A DNA stretch of 64,000 bases from Diplonema papillatum (Eukaryota > Euglenozoa > Diplonemea > Diplonemida > Diplonemidae): the NCBI GenBank assembly GCA_030068145.1, contig JAPJBO010000077.1:186001-250000 (forward strand). Reading direction: 5' to 3'. Every line of letters begins with the position of its first letter. The first letter of the stretch is position 1. Shown piece by piece: positions 28,870 through 42,773 of the stretch. The notes under the pieces were generated by a model that was not told the DNA's origin, made no database searches, and worked only from the letters and a program-made list of their open reading frames with translations. The position numbers were made by a program, and so were the translations under genes.

Positions 28870-30515
28870 TTTCTCTCGATTGCTTTTTTTTTCGTTTATG
28901 TTTTTCTTCTTCATTTTCTTTTCTCGCCCTCCCCCCAATACTTGAATCGACAGATCTCTTTGTCGCAGGAGGAATACTCGTACACGTCACTGAACACACA
29001 AAAACGAAGTACCAAAGGCGCCAGGGCCCAGCCCGCCGTCGGTGGTCGCTACTTCCATGAGCCTGAAAAATGGGATCGAGGCGGGGCTGGTTCTGGCGTC
29101 AGGAGAGAAGTGGAAGAAAAAAAAAAGGAAGCGTGAGCGTTCACCTTTTTTCGCAGAGGGGTGTGGCCGGCATCGCTTTTTTTTAGTTGAGTTAAAGTTC
29201 ACTTGAAATTCGCGTTTCCATTTTGGAAGGAAAGTGCGAGATTCACAAACGAACAGGCTCTTAACGAACATTCCGTCCGCCTTGCAGTTGCGGTTGTGGC
29301 ACGCTTGCTCTTGCGTGGGCCGGTGCACCACTCCTACTCCTCCTTACTGATGTAGCAAGAGCAGCGCGGCACAATGCCAGACTAGCGCCTGACGAGAACG
29401 ATCGTGTAACATCCGTTCTCGTTTCCTCCAATGTACCATTTCCTAAACAATGCTGGCCAACCCATTGTCTATTGAGACTGCACTTTTCGATCTGTTTCGC
29501 ACTGGAGAAAGAGGGAGAATGACGAATGTGCAGTGTGGTGAACAGCCGTCGAGCAAACGAGCAAACACAAGTGCTGTTGCGCATCTTTCCGTACAATGAA
29601 CTCCCAAGAAGGCAAGAGGGCAGAGAAAATACTGTGATGAAAACGTGATGTGAGGAACGCAGAGAGTCTTGTCGACTCCTGAGACCGTTTCGCGGGGGCG
29701 GGGAGGCGCCTGGTCGCCTTTACGAGAGCACTTTCTGTTCTTTTCTTTAACTACTTACCCGTCAGGACACCGTGCACCCAGAGCCGAGCCGTCACAATTA
29801 TGCACGGCTGGGCTACTAAGCCGGTCCCTATCACTGCGTCGACATGCCGCTGTTTAGCATATTGTTTACACCACCTGGTGTGCCCAGGTAGCTAATGCAG
29901 ACCATCGCCAGATTTTGTGCAACGTAACCTCAAACGCAAATGACACCGTCACCAGCAAGGAAGGCATCGGCGCCGATGGCGACCTCCCAACGGAAGAAGA
30001 AGTGTTCAGCGCAAGAAGGCGAAGGTAGAGATCGCAGCCTATTAATACAGAGCACCTAGTGACCAATGCAGGCCATAGCTACAGATACTCATTACGCATT
30101 CTAACCTCAACGACTGCACGGTGCATCGCACGTACAGCGCAATCAGAAAGGTTCATCCTATCCCCTGGAGCTGCGAACATTGCCTAGAGCTGCCATTTAC
30201 GGTACACCAGCCGGCTTTACTACGACCGCAACGTCGGTAGCCCATTTTGCTGGAATGCATGGGATCGCCAGCAATAATTGTCCCCAGTCGAGCACGTGGG
30301 TGTCAGGTGTTTCTAAGTCCGCGGTTCGGCCGTAGAGGCTGATGGGTGGGTGGAGAGGCTAGGGTGAGATGGAAAGAAATGGAGAGCATTGCTCGTTTCG
30401 GGTGTCCGATAACATGGGGGAGGGGGTACCTTAGTTTCATGTTAAGGCAGCACACTCCTCTCGTGCATGATGTTTAATGCCGGCGTCAGTGAAAATGTTG
30501 GAGGGAAGAAAAAAG
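28870..30515. other. No gene recognised
   Basis: Several open frames exist but none shows a family motif or plausible splice context. Near 29200 there is one copy of the AAAGTTCRCTTGAAA motif. Confidence 0.4.
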
Positions 30516-30519
30516 AAGA

Positions 30520-30740
30520 AGAAAAAGGCCGCTCCTGGTCCAGGAACGTGACGGTCAACCACAGCTTGCAAAGCTTGAGTCGGAGGCAGCACAGTGCCAC
30601 AACCCCCGCGAGCGCCAAGCCCCAAGGTGCGCCAAGCCTTGATGCTTTAGTTTGGGAAATCGCGCGGCTCTGCAGTACCGCCGAACACGTGAAGCTTGGC
30701 TCCCGTGTAGCAGGCTTTCCCTGGTACCTTGTTGGAGGGA
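30520..30740 (+). repeat. Dispersed repeat S6, uninterrupted copy
   Basis: GGTCCAGGAACGTGACGGTC, CAAAGCTTGAGTCGGAGGC, GCGCCAAGCCCCAAGGTGCG and GTGTAGCAGGCTTTCCCTGG occur in order. The reverse-orientation copy at 36195-36470 has two extra segments. Confidence 0.75.
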
Positions 30741-31799
30741 AAAAAGGAAAGAGGGAGCACAAGGCTCCGTAAGTAAGGTTTGGCACCGTGAGGGACTGGG
30801 GAATAGGTCAACGGTTCTCCATCATGATAAAGTACCCATGGTGGATACTCCAGCGCTAACCCCACCCTGGGGACGGTTGATTCCCTTCGGCAGCTTCTCT
30901 ACCGAACTTGCTTGGATTCTGATCATAAATGTAGCTACTCGTCTTGGGTTGCCATTCTTTTTGTTACTAACGAGCAACTAGTTGAGGTGCTGCCTTTCGA
31001 CTTCGTTTCCTGTGCCGGTTTCAAAATCTGTTCGTTTTGGTGCTGTTTTGGTGTGGACGTTTATGGGGGGTTTATTTTGTGTCCGACAATCAACCGGGGT
31101 TGATGTGCAGTCTGGTGTCTTTCGACCTTTCTTTTTTTTTTTCTTTTGCAAGTGGCTTTTCTTATGATGCGCAAGGAATCAACGAACTCCGCGTGAATGA
31201 CTTACGCCCTGTCGTTTAAGGCCCCGTCTTCTGGGTTTTACAGTGAAGTTCGTGAGAATCCGAGGTGTTTCAGGGTGCTGTTGGCACCGGTAAACCATGT
31301 CAGTAAAAGGAAGGGCTATAGGGCCCTCAGATGCCCAACCACAACAGGACGCAAGATCGGAGTCATACAGGCGCGGGGCAGTGAACGAATCTCGAAGCCA
31401 TCAATTACGTGAATGAAATGCGTGAAAAAAAAAAAGGGTGCTTTGATTGCACTCTTTGGTGTGGTCGGTATAGCCGAGGGGAACTACGGGGAACTGACCT
31501 TGGGGTGCCCCTTTTTTTGTAGGGGAATTTTTCCACGCACCGGCCCAAAACCCGGAGCTTTGGAGTGAGCAAAACGGTTCCTCTTGCTTGGGCCTTCCAC
31601 AAAAGGGCCAAGCCTTTTGAAAAATGGAGCCGGTGGACAGGGGGCGTCGGGGGTGGTGCTTTCGTGCCGCCGTGGAATGCGCATGAAGGAGTTGTTGAAA
31701 AAGACTCGAACGCTATCGCAGGACTCGCAGAAGTCGGTTGGCTCACGCTTGCAGGAACCTAAGTAAAGCTCGCTACCGGCCCTTCAACGTTCGCCAGGA

Positions 31800-32290
31800 G
31801 GACTGAAGGAAAAGCTCAGTTACGACCATTGCGTGCTTGTACAGATCCTTGAAATAATCGCGTTATCGTGACGGACGGCAGAGGCCTGACCGACTGCAGA
31901 TATCTTGGAAAGCCCACAGGTAAAATTGGCCGGCAGCACGCAATCAAGAGTCCCGTGGTGATTTGATGTGGACAGTGATGTGCTTGCTCAGCAAGCTGAG
32001 TCCAACTTGTGTCTGCATGGAAGGGAAGCTGATACTTCTTGATAAGCTGCATGCCCTCACCCGAAGCATGCGATTCAAAGCTAATGTTGTTGTCGGCAAA
32101 CTGCTCTACGATCTCTGGAACAGAAGGATGCAGAGCCCGAAGAACCCAAGGCTTTGCCGCGTCCGAATTCTCCCTCCCGCCAGCGAAAGGAGCAAACAAG
32201 CCAAGAGCCTCTCCTTGCGCGCCATTCCGCCTCTCCAATCCCTCTTGGGTTTGCGCAATCACGTTCAGAGGCTCAGGTGGTGTTTGCTTC
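31800..32290 (-). CDS. Candidate exon, unknown protein
   Basis: After a pyrimidine-rich acceptor (GGTTTCTCTTAG near 32301) the minus strand is open for more than 120 codons. The translation includes LKQTPPEPLNVIAQTQEGLE, VPEIVEQFADNNISFESHAS and MQLIKKYQLPFHADTSWTQL. The composition is protein-like. No family is recognised and the donor is not clear. It lies directly downstream of a degenerate LINE. Confidence 0.35.
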
Positions 32291-32297
32291 AGCTCCT

Positions 32298-33483
32298 CTA
32301 CTCTAAGAGAAACCGGAAGCTCTCTGGGGTCGTCTGCCCGCTCGGCTCCTTCGCTTGCGCTTCGATGCGTCCTTTACGCCTTTTGCTACCGGCTCCGCCG
32401 CGGAGTCCGATTGCCGCTTCTTCGCTCGCGTTGGCGCCATCTTCTCGACCTTCACTCTCGGTGGCATGAGGTTTCCCGCTCTTCGGTCCCATCTTCTCCC
32501 GCTGTTTCTGGCCAGCACCACCTCTTCGCTACCTTCGGTGCAGACACGGGGCTCTCCGCCTTCCTTTTCTATGCTGTCTTCTCCTCTCGCCACGGCCGGT
32601 GGTGCCCCTTCCGACAACACATTTTGGGCCTTCGACTTCGCAAGTCCGCGAGCCGGCTGCAGTGCGCACACGTCGGCATGCCATGGCCAGGTGTCCGTTG
32701 CGGAAGCACTCTGCTATCGTCTTACACGTCGCGCATTGCGTCATGCGGTGTTGCCGGCAGAAATTCACCGCTAGGCCGTCGGCATCCTTGTGATGGGCCT
32801 CACAGCACCACGCCACCGACTTGCCCCGGCGCTTTCACACGCCGCACTTCACTTTCTGGTGCTCGTGGCACACCAGCTCACTCCACTTTTCGTGTATCGT
32901 AGCGTCGTTGAACACCGCCCATCTCGCCGCACGCTCCGCCCTTCCACCTCCGTACGTCGGGAAAAGATCCATCCCCCGCGCCTCGCCGCTGAACTCAGCT
33001 GTGTCTCGAGCACTTCCATAGTCTCCGTACCACCACGGAAGATCGGCCTCGTCTCGTACCCCGTGAGGCACGGCGGGGCTCCACCGTTCTCAGCGACCCT
33101 ATCTTCTCCAGTTTCCTGCCTGGCAGAAGCGGTCCGTCGCCGTTTTGCTCCAGCGCATCCCCGACGGTTTTTAAAAATTTTGTGAGTACCCTCGCACGCA
33201 TGCTCAACGGTGTCCCGTCCGTCGTCGCTACGACACTGCCCGGAAGATCCAGTCCGGTGCACACTTCAAAGTCGACGGCGAGCTCTGCCGTCGAGACGTT
33301 ACCCGCCACCGACCAGCACTTATCATCCAGCCAATACTGCAGCGCCCGGAACCACCTCCTCCTCCGACCGTCGCGAAGGTCTCCGGTCCCGCGATCGCTT
33401 CGAAACCCGGCCGGCGCGGGGCCTCTGATAGAACCGTTCCTGCTCTCCTTTTTGCCGCAGCTGATCCTGTCACTACCTGTCAA
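32298..33483 (-). pseudogene. Degenerate LINE family-2 3' region, copy 4
   Basis: Minus-strand frames give, in order: a segment like ELAVDFEVCTGLDLPGS (compare ELAIDFELFSGLSIPL in copy 2), AERAARWAVF, CHEHQKVKC, a cysteine/histidine block WCCEAHHKDADGL...CATC and a basic tail. These parts sit in different frames with a stop between, so the copy is dead. It is the most diverged of the four copies and marks an older insertion. Confidence 0.7.
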
Positions 33484-33489
33484 ACCGTG

Positions 33490-34890
33490 GCTACCAGTCT
33501 GTCCTTCCTTCTCATCCTATTCGTTCCTCTTCGGGGCACGCATGGCACAGGGCCGCTCTGCGCAAGTTGGACCGTAATACTGCACCGTTGCAGCTCTTCC
33601 GTTCCACCTTCCAGGGCCGACTGCAGGGGAAGTGGTCGCTACAAAGGAATTCCCCCCCCCCCCGAAATTCACCGATTTTGGCCTGGACCAGGTGGCTTGT
33701 CTCCTGGGGTTTCTGATCTTGAGACGCTCGAATTACCCGAAATTGTCCATATTTTGTGACGAAAAGGTGCAAGGTAGCTTAGAAATGCTCTCCAGGACCC
33801 AAGGCTGCATCCCTGAAGCATTCAGCAAAGAAACAAAAAACGGAAGAAAAAGAAACCCCCCCCCTCGTGTTGAACTACGGGGGACTGCGGGGAACTGGCC
33901 CACCGACCACACCAACTCTTTGTGCTTTTTGTGTTTTTTTTTTTTTTCCCCCTGTTGACAACTTGTGTCAGACTAGCCCACCCGGGGGTGGTTGATTCCT
34001 TCAGGCAGAGTCTCCCCGTCCTGAGCTTTGTTTGGGTCCAAGATGATGGGCGCCCTTCGGCTATTTATTTCTCTTTCCCTCTTTCTCATACTTTTCATTT
34101 TATTGGGTTGCGTCTTCCCTCACTCTTAGCGTCTTAAAAGGTCCTTTTTTTTAGCGTTTATTGTGGTTTAGAGGTTCGGTGTTTTAGGGTCTCCGGTTGA
34201 CCATTGAGGCTGTGAGGCGGGTTTTTTTAAAAGGTTTTTTAAAAAGGACCTTTTAAGCTTTTAGCGTCTTAAAAGGTTTTTTTTTTTTTTTTTCCCCGAC
34301 GACAACTAGTGTCAGACTAGCCTACCCGAAGGCTTTTTTCTCTTTTGCTTGCCCCCCAACTCCGAGGAGGCTCTTGCCGAATCGATCTTCGTTTCCTGTT
34401 TTCGTCTGATCATTCTCGTGCTGCGTAAGAAGCTGTGCTAGCGGCACCAGCGGCCACGGCTGGTCAAGTGGTCCGGGGGGGGGGAATCTTAGTTTAGTGT
34501 TTGGGGCAGAGGGAAGGGGGAATTTTAGTCACCCCTTACAGACGGGGGACGAGCGTGACGAATATGGGTGAAAAGGTAAAATAGGGCACACGGGTGCCCC
34601 AGGAAGGTAATTTATGCCGAGAACGTCTGAACCCGACTACTAACAATGCATTGTTAACACAAATGAGGGGGGGGTGTGGTTGCTCAACACGTAAAATACG
34701 ACGCTGCGAGGGGCTGGGGGCCCGTTGGCTTCTTCTTTGGCGATGTTGCTTGCTTCTTTTTTGCTTGGGCACGGCATTGGGGTGTCTCGCGCAGAGGGGG
34801 GAAAAAGAGGGTAAGGGTTCCTTTGCGTTGGTCCGAAGCAGGGGCTCGAGAGTTTCGCTTTTTTTCTAGAGTGCAAAGTTCTGTAAAGAG
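33490..34890. other. T-rich repeat region, no gene
   Basis: It holds two GTCAGACTAG-family copies (33945-34010, 34296-34340), the GTCTCCGGTTGACC repeat near 34190, and TTAAAAGGTCCTTTTTT palindromic runs. No gene is supported. Confidence 0.5.
34150..34215 (+). repeat. Dispersed GTCTCCGGTTGACCGT repeat family
   Basis: AGAGGTTCGGTGTTTTAGGG followed by TCTCCGGTTGACC and GAGGCTTG recurs near 35760-35815, 36705-36745, 39785-39815, 45245-45300, 46130-46170 and 48520-48545. Where the upstream part is preserved it begins AAAGTTCGCTTGAAACTCC (for example 36110 and 39775). All copies are on the plus strand. Confidence 0.65.
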
Positions 34891-34954
34891 GGGGGGAGGG
34901 GTCGAATAATAACACCTGTGTTATTAGAATGAAAGTTATTATTCGATTAGTCTG

Positions 34955-35178
34955 TACCTACCCCCCCCCCGTGTTAGTGTCGCCTCCGTTTAGCCCTTGT
35001 CAGTGTCGCCTTTTTGCCTGAAAACGCGAGGCGACACTAACACGGGAAGACAGTTCTCAATAGGGCTCCCTGTATTTGCATGAAGAATGTCTCATCCTCA
35101 CCAACGGCTTCCCGTGTTAGTGTCGCCTTTTAGGAAAAGGTGCCTTTAGGTAGGCGACACTAACACGGGGGGGAGTAG
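34955..35178. mobile_element. MITE-like element with CCCGTGTTAGTGTCGCC termini
   Basis: Inverted repeats of about 30 bases (ACCTAC, a C run, then GTGTTAGTGTCGCCT) bound 224 bp. Inside are two more inverted copies of the same terminus, at 35030-35046 and 35111-35127, so two small hairpins (34968-35046 and 35111-35169) sit nose to tail. This may be a MITE that inserted into or duplicated within itself. Confidence 0.7.
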
Positions 35179-35329
35179 GTAGGTGCTTTTCGGCGGGCGC
35201 GCACTGGACTTGCGGATCTCTTTGCAGGCGCGCCGCCTGGGCGGCGCTGTGGTTCTCGTGGCGTCGGGACCCGGCAGCCAGTGCCAGCTTCCGGCCAAAC
35301 CAGTGAACACGCGCGTGACGGTTGCACCA

Positions 35330-35400
35330 TCAGCATCAGCAAACACAAGCGCAAGCGCACGGCGCGCCGTGCGCAAGCGCACGGCGCGCCGCTTCACGCC
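35330..35400 (+). repeat. GCGCACGGCGCGCCGTGCGC palindromic tandem
   Basis: The 18-bp unit CAAGCGCACGGCGCGCCG is repeated twice and is self-complementary over most of its length. Confidence 0.7.
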
Positions 35401-36194
35401 GCTTCTGCAAGCATACAGCGCGGAATGGCGGACTAGAGCGACCGGCACTGCCAGACGAGTGCGGAATTTATGATCGGTGCAAGATTTAAGCCAGTCTTAG
35501 AAGATTAATACTCAACCGACGAAGAACAAAACCCCGCTGCAAAGGGTCGTTTTCGCGGTTGACATGCGAAGAAACCTTTTCATATATTCGGCATTTCTGT
35601 CTTCAACCTGCCGCTGTCTAACGCGGTGAACCACGCTACACCTACCACATGCGGCCGTGCACAAGAGCCTGGCCCCCGTGCTGTTATCCAATGAGTGCCC
35701 GCGTTAATAGCGCCCTCACGCCTGCAAACGCCCGGAAACAACTTCCTAGCGTTATTTGTGGATTAGAAGGTCGGTGTTTTAAAGTCTCCGGTTGACCGTA
35801 GAGGCTTGAGTATGGCGGGGGATTGAGAAAAGTGAGAGGGTGCAGCTCGTTTCGGGTGTTGTGTCACTCCGTTGTGAAACCTTGTGAAGTCCCCTAACGC
35901 GCGTGCTTGGGATTGGGTAGGGTGTGGTCGTTCTGCTACGGCGTGAAAAGCCAGGAGTTTCGACGCTAATCTTCGACTCTTGATTAAGTTCACCGGGTTG
36001 CGTGCTCGTCAGGAAGATCCCGGTGCCTGGCTTTTCTTCTGGGTGGTTTCGTGTTGCTCGTTCCTCTTCGCCTTCTTTTTTTAACGTCGATTTTCCAGTC
36101 CTTTTAGAGTGCAAGTTCGCTTGAAACTCCGGGGTTTTAAAGTCTCTTTTTGAAAGGCTTTTTTTTATTTTTTTCTTTTTCTCGTTTAAAACGA

Positions 36195-36470
36195 CAGGTA
36201 CCAGGGAAAGCCTGCTACACGGGAGCCAAGCTTCACGTGGTCGGCGGTACTGCAGAGCCACGGGCCTACGGGTCAAGTGGCTACCGATTTCCCAAACTAA
36301 AGCATCGAGGCTTGGCGCACCTTGGGGCTTGGCGCTCGCGCTGAACACAAGCTCGTTGAGACGGTCAGCCGCAGGGCAGAGCGGACGGGGTTGTGGCACT
36401 GTGCTGCCTCCGACTCAAGCTTTGCAAGCTGTGGTTGACCGTCACGTTCCTGGACCAGGAGCGGCCTTTT
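36195..36470 (-). repeat. Dispersed repeat S6, copy with extra segments
   Basis: This is the reverse complement of 30520-30740 with insertions of 46 bp (36351-36396 region) and 22 bp (about 36262-36285). Removing the 46 bp restores exact agreement at the joint with the other copy. On the minus strand the 46 bp start GTCCGC and end TTCAG. Confidence 0.75.
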
Positions 36471-38589
36471 TCTTTTTTTTCTTTTTTCTCTCTTTTCTTC
36501 TTTTTAGAGTTTTTTTTTCTTTTATTTCTCCCCGACAGCTAGGTGTCAGACTAGCCCACTTGATTCCGTAGGGTTTTCCTACTGCCAGCCGGGGAGTGAT
36601 TGATATGATTGAGATGAGATTTTTCTTCTTTTCCTCTCAACAACGCTGAAAATGATCGTTTCGCACGGGCGGATGTGTGTTTTAGAAGTGTTCTTCATGG
36701 TTTTGAAAGGCCGGTCTGTGAAGGTCTCCGGTTGACCGGACGGGCTCGTGTGGGGCGGGAGGTGGAGATGTTTTGGGGAGAAGAAAAGGGAGCTGGTACT
36801 GCCGAACCGATCGATTCGCACTAGGTGACGGTGTTTTATTTTTTTCTTCTTCGCCGTACTATGTACTAAAGGGAACACATCTCCGGAACAGCGGCTGCAC
36901 GCGATGGGTGCGGAGTGCTTGCGTAGTTTGTTACTTCAGTTTTCGGGGGTACCCCAATGCTTGCCTGAGGGCCGGGTAGAAATCCCCCAGTCGTCGTGAC
37001 ACCGTATAGCGTGTCTTGTGCGGAGGCGCCTCAATCCGGTTTCGGGGTGCGGATGACAGCTAATAATATGCTACCTTCGCATTTTCATATCATGGGATCA
37101 TCCGTCGATGCAGACAGCCCTGCTGCAAGCCGTGGCCGGAGATGGTCCTTTTTGGTACGACTTTTTTTTTTTTTTTTTGTTCAACTTTTTCATCAGTTTG
37201 CCGAATGGAGAGATGCGTTGGCTCGGTGATTCACGTCGCAGATGGGGATGAGGGCCTGAAGGGGGAAGAAACTGCTTTCATGCGGATAGCGCGTGGTGCT
37301 TGCACCACTGGAGGCTATGGTTTGTTTTCAAACCGCGGGTTTGGAAACAAGTGGCAGCGCTCGTTGGGATAGTTCGATCGTCCTTCTTTGCCATGATCTT
37401 TTCGAGGGCCGGTGGGTGAGCGCGCGTGTCGGCGAGTGCCTTGTTCGGTTGCGGTTTCAGTTCGCATTATCCACGTACCTATACGATACCATACGAATCC
37501 AGATTGAGAATGTAGAGCAACCTACTAACCTTTCAAAACTTTGTTTTCCAATTTTCGACTTTAGGGTCTCCGGAAGACACACCTTCGTCAATATGTAATG
37601 AAGACTTAGCATGACACGCATGGTACCGCTATATATAAGTATCGTTGTGCCGCAGCTCGCTTTGACAGGCAGAAAGTCAGAAGGGTAAGATGACAACTAT
37701 TCTTGCAGTCTTTGCATACTTTCAAAAAAAGAAGGGGGAAAACGACAGGCGCTTCGTTTCTTGTTTGTTTTGTGGCGGTTGATCGACTGCGCGGTTGCTT
37801 TCCCATCCTGGTTTCTGTTTCACGGACCTTTGCAACAGCCACCAAAAACAGCCACCCACGTCCTTTCTTTCCTTTTTTTTTAAACTGTTTTTTCTTTTGC
37901 TTTTCCGGGTCTTTGTTTTATCGATCTAGACTGTTTTTATCTCTTCTGGAAATGTGGGTTGCTGCTTCTCCCTTTTCGCACTTTCCAAGGAGTACCAATC
38001 CAACAAACATAGAGGTGAAAGCCGGGAGGCTAACGAGGAGATCGCTACTGCGTGGAACTGGAAGTCAAAAAAAAATGAGAAGGTCTCAAAGGAAAGGACT
38101 TTCTTTTGCCGCAGGTGGCAAGTTACATAAGCCCTGTCAGGACCGTTTAGACACTCAGTTAGACACGAGCTGCACGTGGAGTATCAAATTGTAGCCCTAC
38201 CCCGCATTGCGTAGTTCTCGCGTACTTCGTTACCTCAGTTTTCGGGGTACCAAAAGAGCGAAAATGTACGTACAAACGTGTGGGTAAAGGCAGAGAAAAG
38301 ACAGCTGCAAAGACAACCCAACAACAGACGAACTATCAAGTACCAGCTATACCCAAGGAAAGAACACCAACCCGCCTTGACTGTCGACTGGCGACTCAAA
38401 ACACGGATCCTTATAACTCGAAGCAGTCTAAAAAGATACGTCGTCGCTCTTTCGTCATCCTTTACCCAAAAACCTGCGTTGACGCATCCATCTTCTGCTC
38501 AGATGTCTGTGCGCAAAGTGCTCCTTCGTGTCGCTTACTTGGATGTGTCCGTTGAAGATGAAGATGCCAGAAGGCCTAACACGGGAGGA

Positions 38590-38765
38590 AACCGTACACG
38601 GCGAGAGTAGGAGAAAGTAGAAAGGGAAACTAGAGTTTTCGTTGACCGCACTACCCTGAGCCCAAATCCTGGACGTGGTTTCAGGTGGCGAATTTGGCAA
38701 ATGATCATGATCAGAAGGTCCTACTTGGGCGGTTCAGTTTCCTCACACATTGCATGTGGCTAAAA
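38590..38765 (+). repeat. Dispersed repeat S4, second copy
   Basis: Almost the same sequence as 27137-27310, including TTTTCGTTGACCGCACTACC and CACACATTGCATGTGG. Confidence 0.8.
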
Positions 38766-39064
38766 ATCTTAGTTCAATGTTTAGGCAGTACTACCTTTCA
38801 TGCATGCTTGCGAGCATCGAGGCATCTTCGGAATGATGAGAGAAAAAGAGGAAAAAAGGGGAGGGCATGAAGGAAGGGAGCGCATGACTCCTTCTTTTGG
38901 GATGAACCCATGGGGTAGGCCCCTCTCTTTTTGCGCCGCGGTGTTGTGCACACCCCGTTCTTCTGCTTGTGCTTCACTCATGATCGCCAGGGTTTTTTTT
39001 AGCGTGCCCAATGCATTGAAGGGCAACCCGCAAGATAGCTAGTACTAAAAAAAACAGAGCTACA

Positions 39065-39290
39065 GGGGGGAGGTTGCAAAAACGTGCTTGGAATGGATAT
39101 GTGCTCAACACCGCACTGGTCCCGTCTGCGCCGCGTTTCGGTCCTTGAAGTCACGGACATAAGGCGGACCATCATGAGCGCGGAACCTGAGTTTCTGCAG
39201 ACAGGACAGCGGTACGAGTCTGGTTGGTCAGGCGGCTGTTCGTAGCTCGTCACAGCCAGGACCACCCGTGCTACTAGAGCACAGCCACGG
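39065..39290 (+). repeat. Dispersed repeat S5, second copy
   Basis: Same order of landmarks as 6692-6915, with small insertions around 39205-39225. Confidence 0.65.
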
Positions 39291-39339
39291 GCCAACACAA
39301 TCGGAGCTCAACAGACGCCGCCAGGTTCCGTGTGCTTAC

Positions 39340-39435
39340 GTTCAACACGTGGTTCGGTAGCTACAGCACTTGGGATCCCTTCGGCTTATTTGTCTGGCAG
39401 CTTCGTCGAGCATTTCCTTCAAAGCTGGCGCTTAA
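39340..39435 (+). repeat. Dispersed repeat S2, 3' half
   Basis: TTCAACACGTGGTTCGGTAG through CACTTGGGATCCCTTCGG to AGCTGGCGCTTAAG matches the ends of the S2 copies at 4190 and 8415. Confidence 0.65.
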
Positions 39436-40150
39436 GCAAAAAAGAAGATTGTTTCTGGACACGTGGCACCCGTGCTTCACACATTTCGAAAGACAACAGC
39501 ATCGCAACACGTTTTAGAGAGCAACTGCCCGCGCTTCCTCGGAAAAAAGGTCCTGGGCCTTTGCGTTGTTTGGGGGTAGAAGCCTCGCAGAAGGCAGCGC
39601 ATGTAAAATAATAAGAGCAAACGGTGGAAAGAGAGGCCGTTGGATCGCATATAGCGTCGCGCCCAACTTGCTTCGGTCGTCTTTTTTTTTGTGCCGGCAA
39701 GGCGACAGTGCGGTCGCAGCGACGAGCGAGCATCCTTCACGTGTTGCTGTGTGCGACCTTCTTTCAAAGTTGAAGTTCGCTTGAGATTCCGTGATGTTAG
39801 AGTCTCCGGGCGACCGTTTTCGAATGGGTTCTCTTAGAGCAAGCAAGGGCTATGTGGGTGCGGGTTGTTTCTTTGGTGCGCCCTTTCATTATGAGTAATG
39901 GCTAGCCCGACACCAAGTACATTCCTTCGAGGGATGTAGTCTTGGGCCTTCCACGTTCTACATGTGTTGAGCTTTTAGTTGGTTGTCCCCCCCTCCTGTC
40001 TTCTTTCTTTTTTGCTCCTGAGGTCAGTCTGTGCCCCGTTCGTCCACTTTCTAACGCTACACGGTGGCACGACCGTGGCAGCATTATTGACACGCGAGAC
40101 TTTTTAAAGACCGGATTTACTGGAAACGGATTTGAGGTTGAGTACACTTG

Positions 40151-40320
40151 TTGGATCCCGAAAGATGGTGAACTGTGCCTGGATGGGACGAACCCGGGGG
40201 AAACCCTGGTGGAGGTCCGTTGCGGTGTTGACGTGCAAATCGCTCGTCAAAGCTGCGTATAGGGGCCCATCGAATCATCTGGTAGCTGGTTCACTCCGAA
40301 GTTTCCCCCAGGATAGCTAG
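40151..40320 (+). pseudogene. LSU rRNA fragment (domain II)
   Basis: TTGGATCCCGAAAGATGGTG, AACTGTGCCTGGATGGGACG, GGTGGAGGTCC, GGTGTTGACGTGCAAATCG and GGTAGCTGGTTCACTCCGAA follow the conserved eukaryotic LSU order. The GGGGCGAAAGAC box is damaged here (GGGGCCCATCGAATC), so it is a pseudogene fragment. It overlaps the LSU segment found at 10962-11110. Confidence 0.75.
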
Positions 40321-41414
40321 AACCAAAACAGGAGTTACGCCCAAACCCGGGCTTGAAGACCGGCTTAACTTCAACCCTCACGGGCGCGGTCGGTCGTTTC
40401 ATGGAGAAACGGTGGAAAAATGTCCGAAAGCCTAGTGGCGGAAAGATGCTGCTACTTCGAAAGTTTAGCTCCACAGGGGCACTGCACGAAGACTGACCCC
40501 CCCCCCGCCCCCTCTTGCGGGGTTACCCTCCGCCCCGCCGGGGCTAGAAGCTCCGGCAAAAGGCGCGTGAAGGCACGAGTGTGAAATCTGCTCTACGCAC
40601 TGGCTACCCTCGCTTTCCCAGTAGGAGCACCTCGTGTGCTTTTCGATCGAGTATTCGATACGCCGTAGTAGGGCCGCTCGTCGCGAGACTTCTTCTCCGA
40701 TGACTTGAGCCGTGATGGGTCGTTCTTTCTTTCCGTTTCTTCGGGCTTCCGGCAATATTCGTTCAGTCAGTTGCCTTCACGTTTTCTTTATTTCTTCCCA
40801 TGGGGTGGGTTTTTTGAAAAGAACCTTTCCGTTCCCGTGGATCCCGAGGGAACGATCAGTTTCGTTTGTTTTGTGGTTCCGACCAGGGCTTCAGTTAGGA
40901 TTTTCTTCAAGGTTTTCCAGGTAGGTAAAGGGGGGAAAATCTTAGTGTAATGTTTAGGCAGAGCACTGCCTCTCATGCATGGTTGATGCTAGCATCAAGT
41001 CTTCTTCGAGGAAGATGTCGTCTAGGAAAGGGATGCAAAATCGAAAATAGAAAGTTGTAAAGAGGGGAGTGTATGGCGATTCAGCGTGCACGTATGCCTG
41101 TTGCTTACAATAATGAGATTCGGTCTGTGAACGGAAGGGTGGGTGCCTTGCGTGGGAGTCGAGTTTTGAGTGCGTGAACCCATCCGGAGAAGGTCCATCA
41201 CACTACGCAAGACTAATTCGCCAAGATCTCTGGGTCTGCGTCAGCGTTCTTCTTGGTCGTCTGGGTTTGTACTCATTCAGTAGGCGGAGCAGGACCGGCG
41301 AGACCACCTTCTTCGCTCGTCGAACCCCATACAGTGGGCCTTTTGCTTGAACTCCAGTGTGCAAAAACCGTGTTACTTGGATTGGTCGGTACGGAGGGTT
41401 TTGCTCACGTAACT

Positions 41415-42773
<1,359 letters not shown>

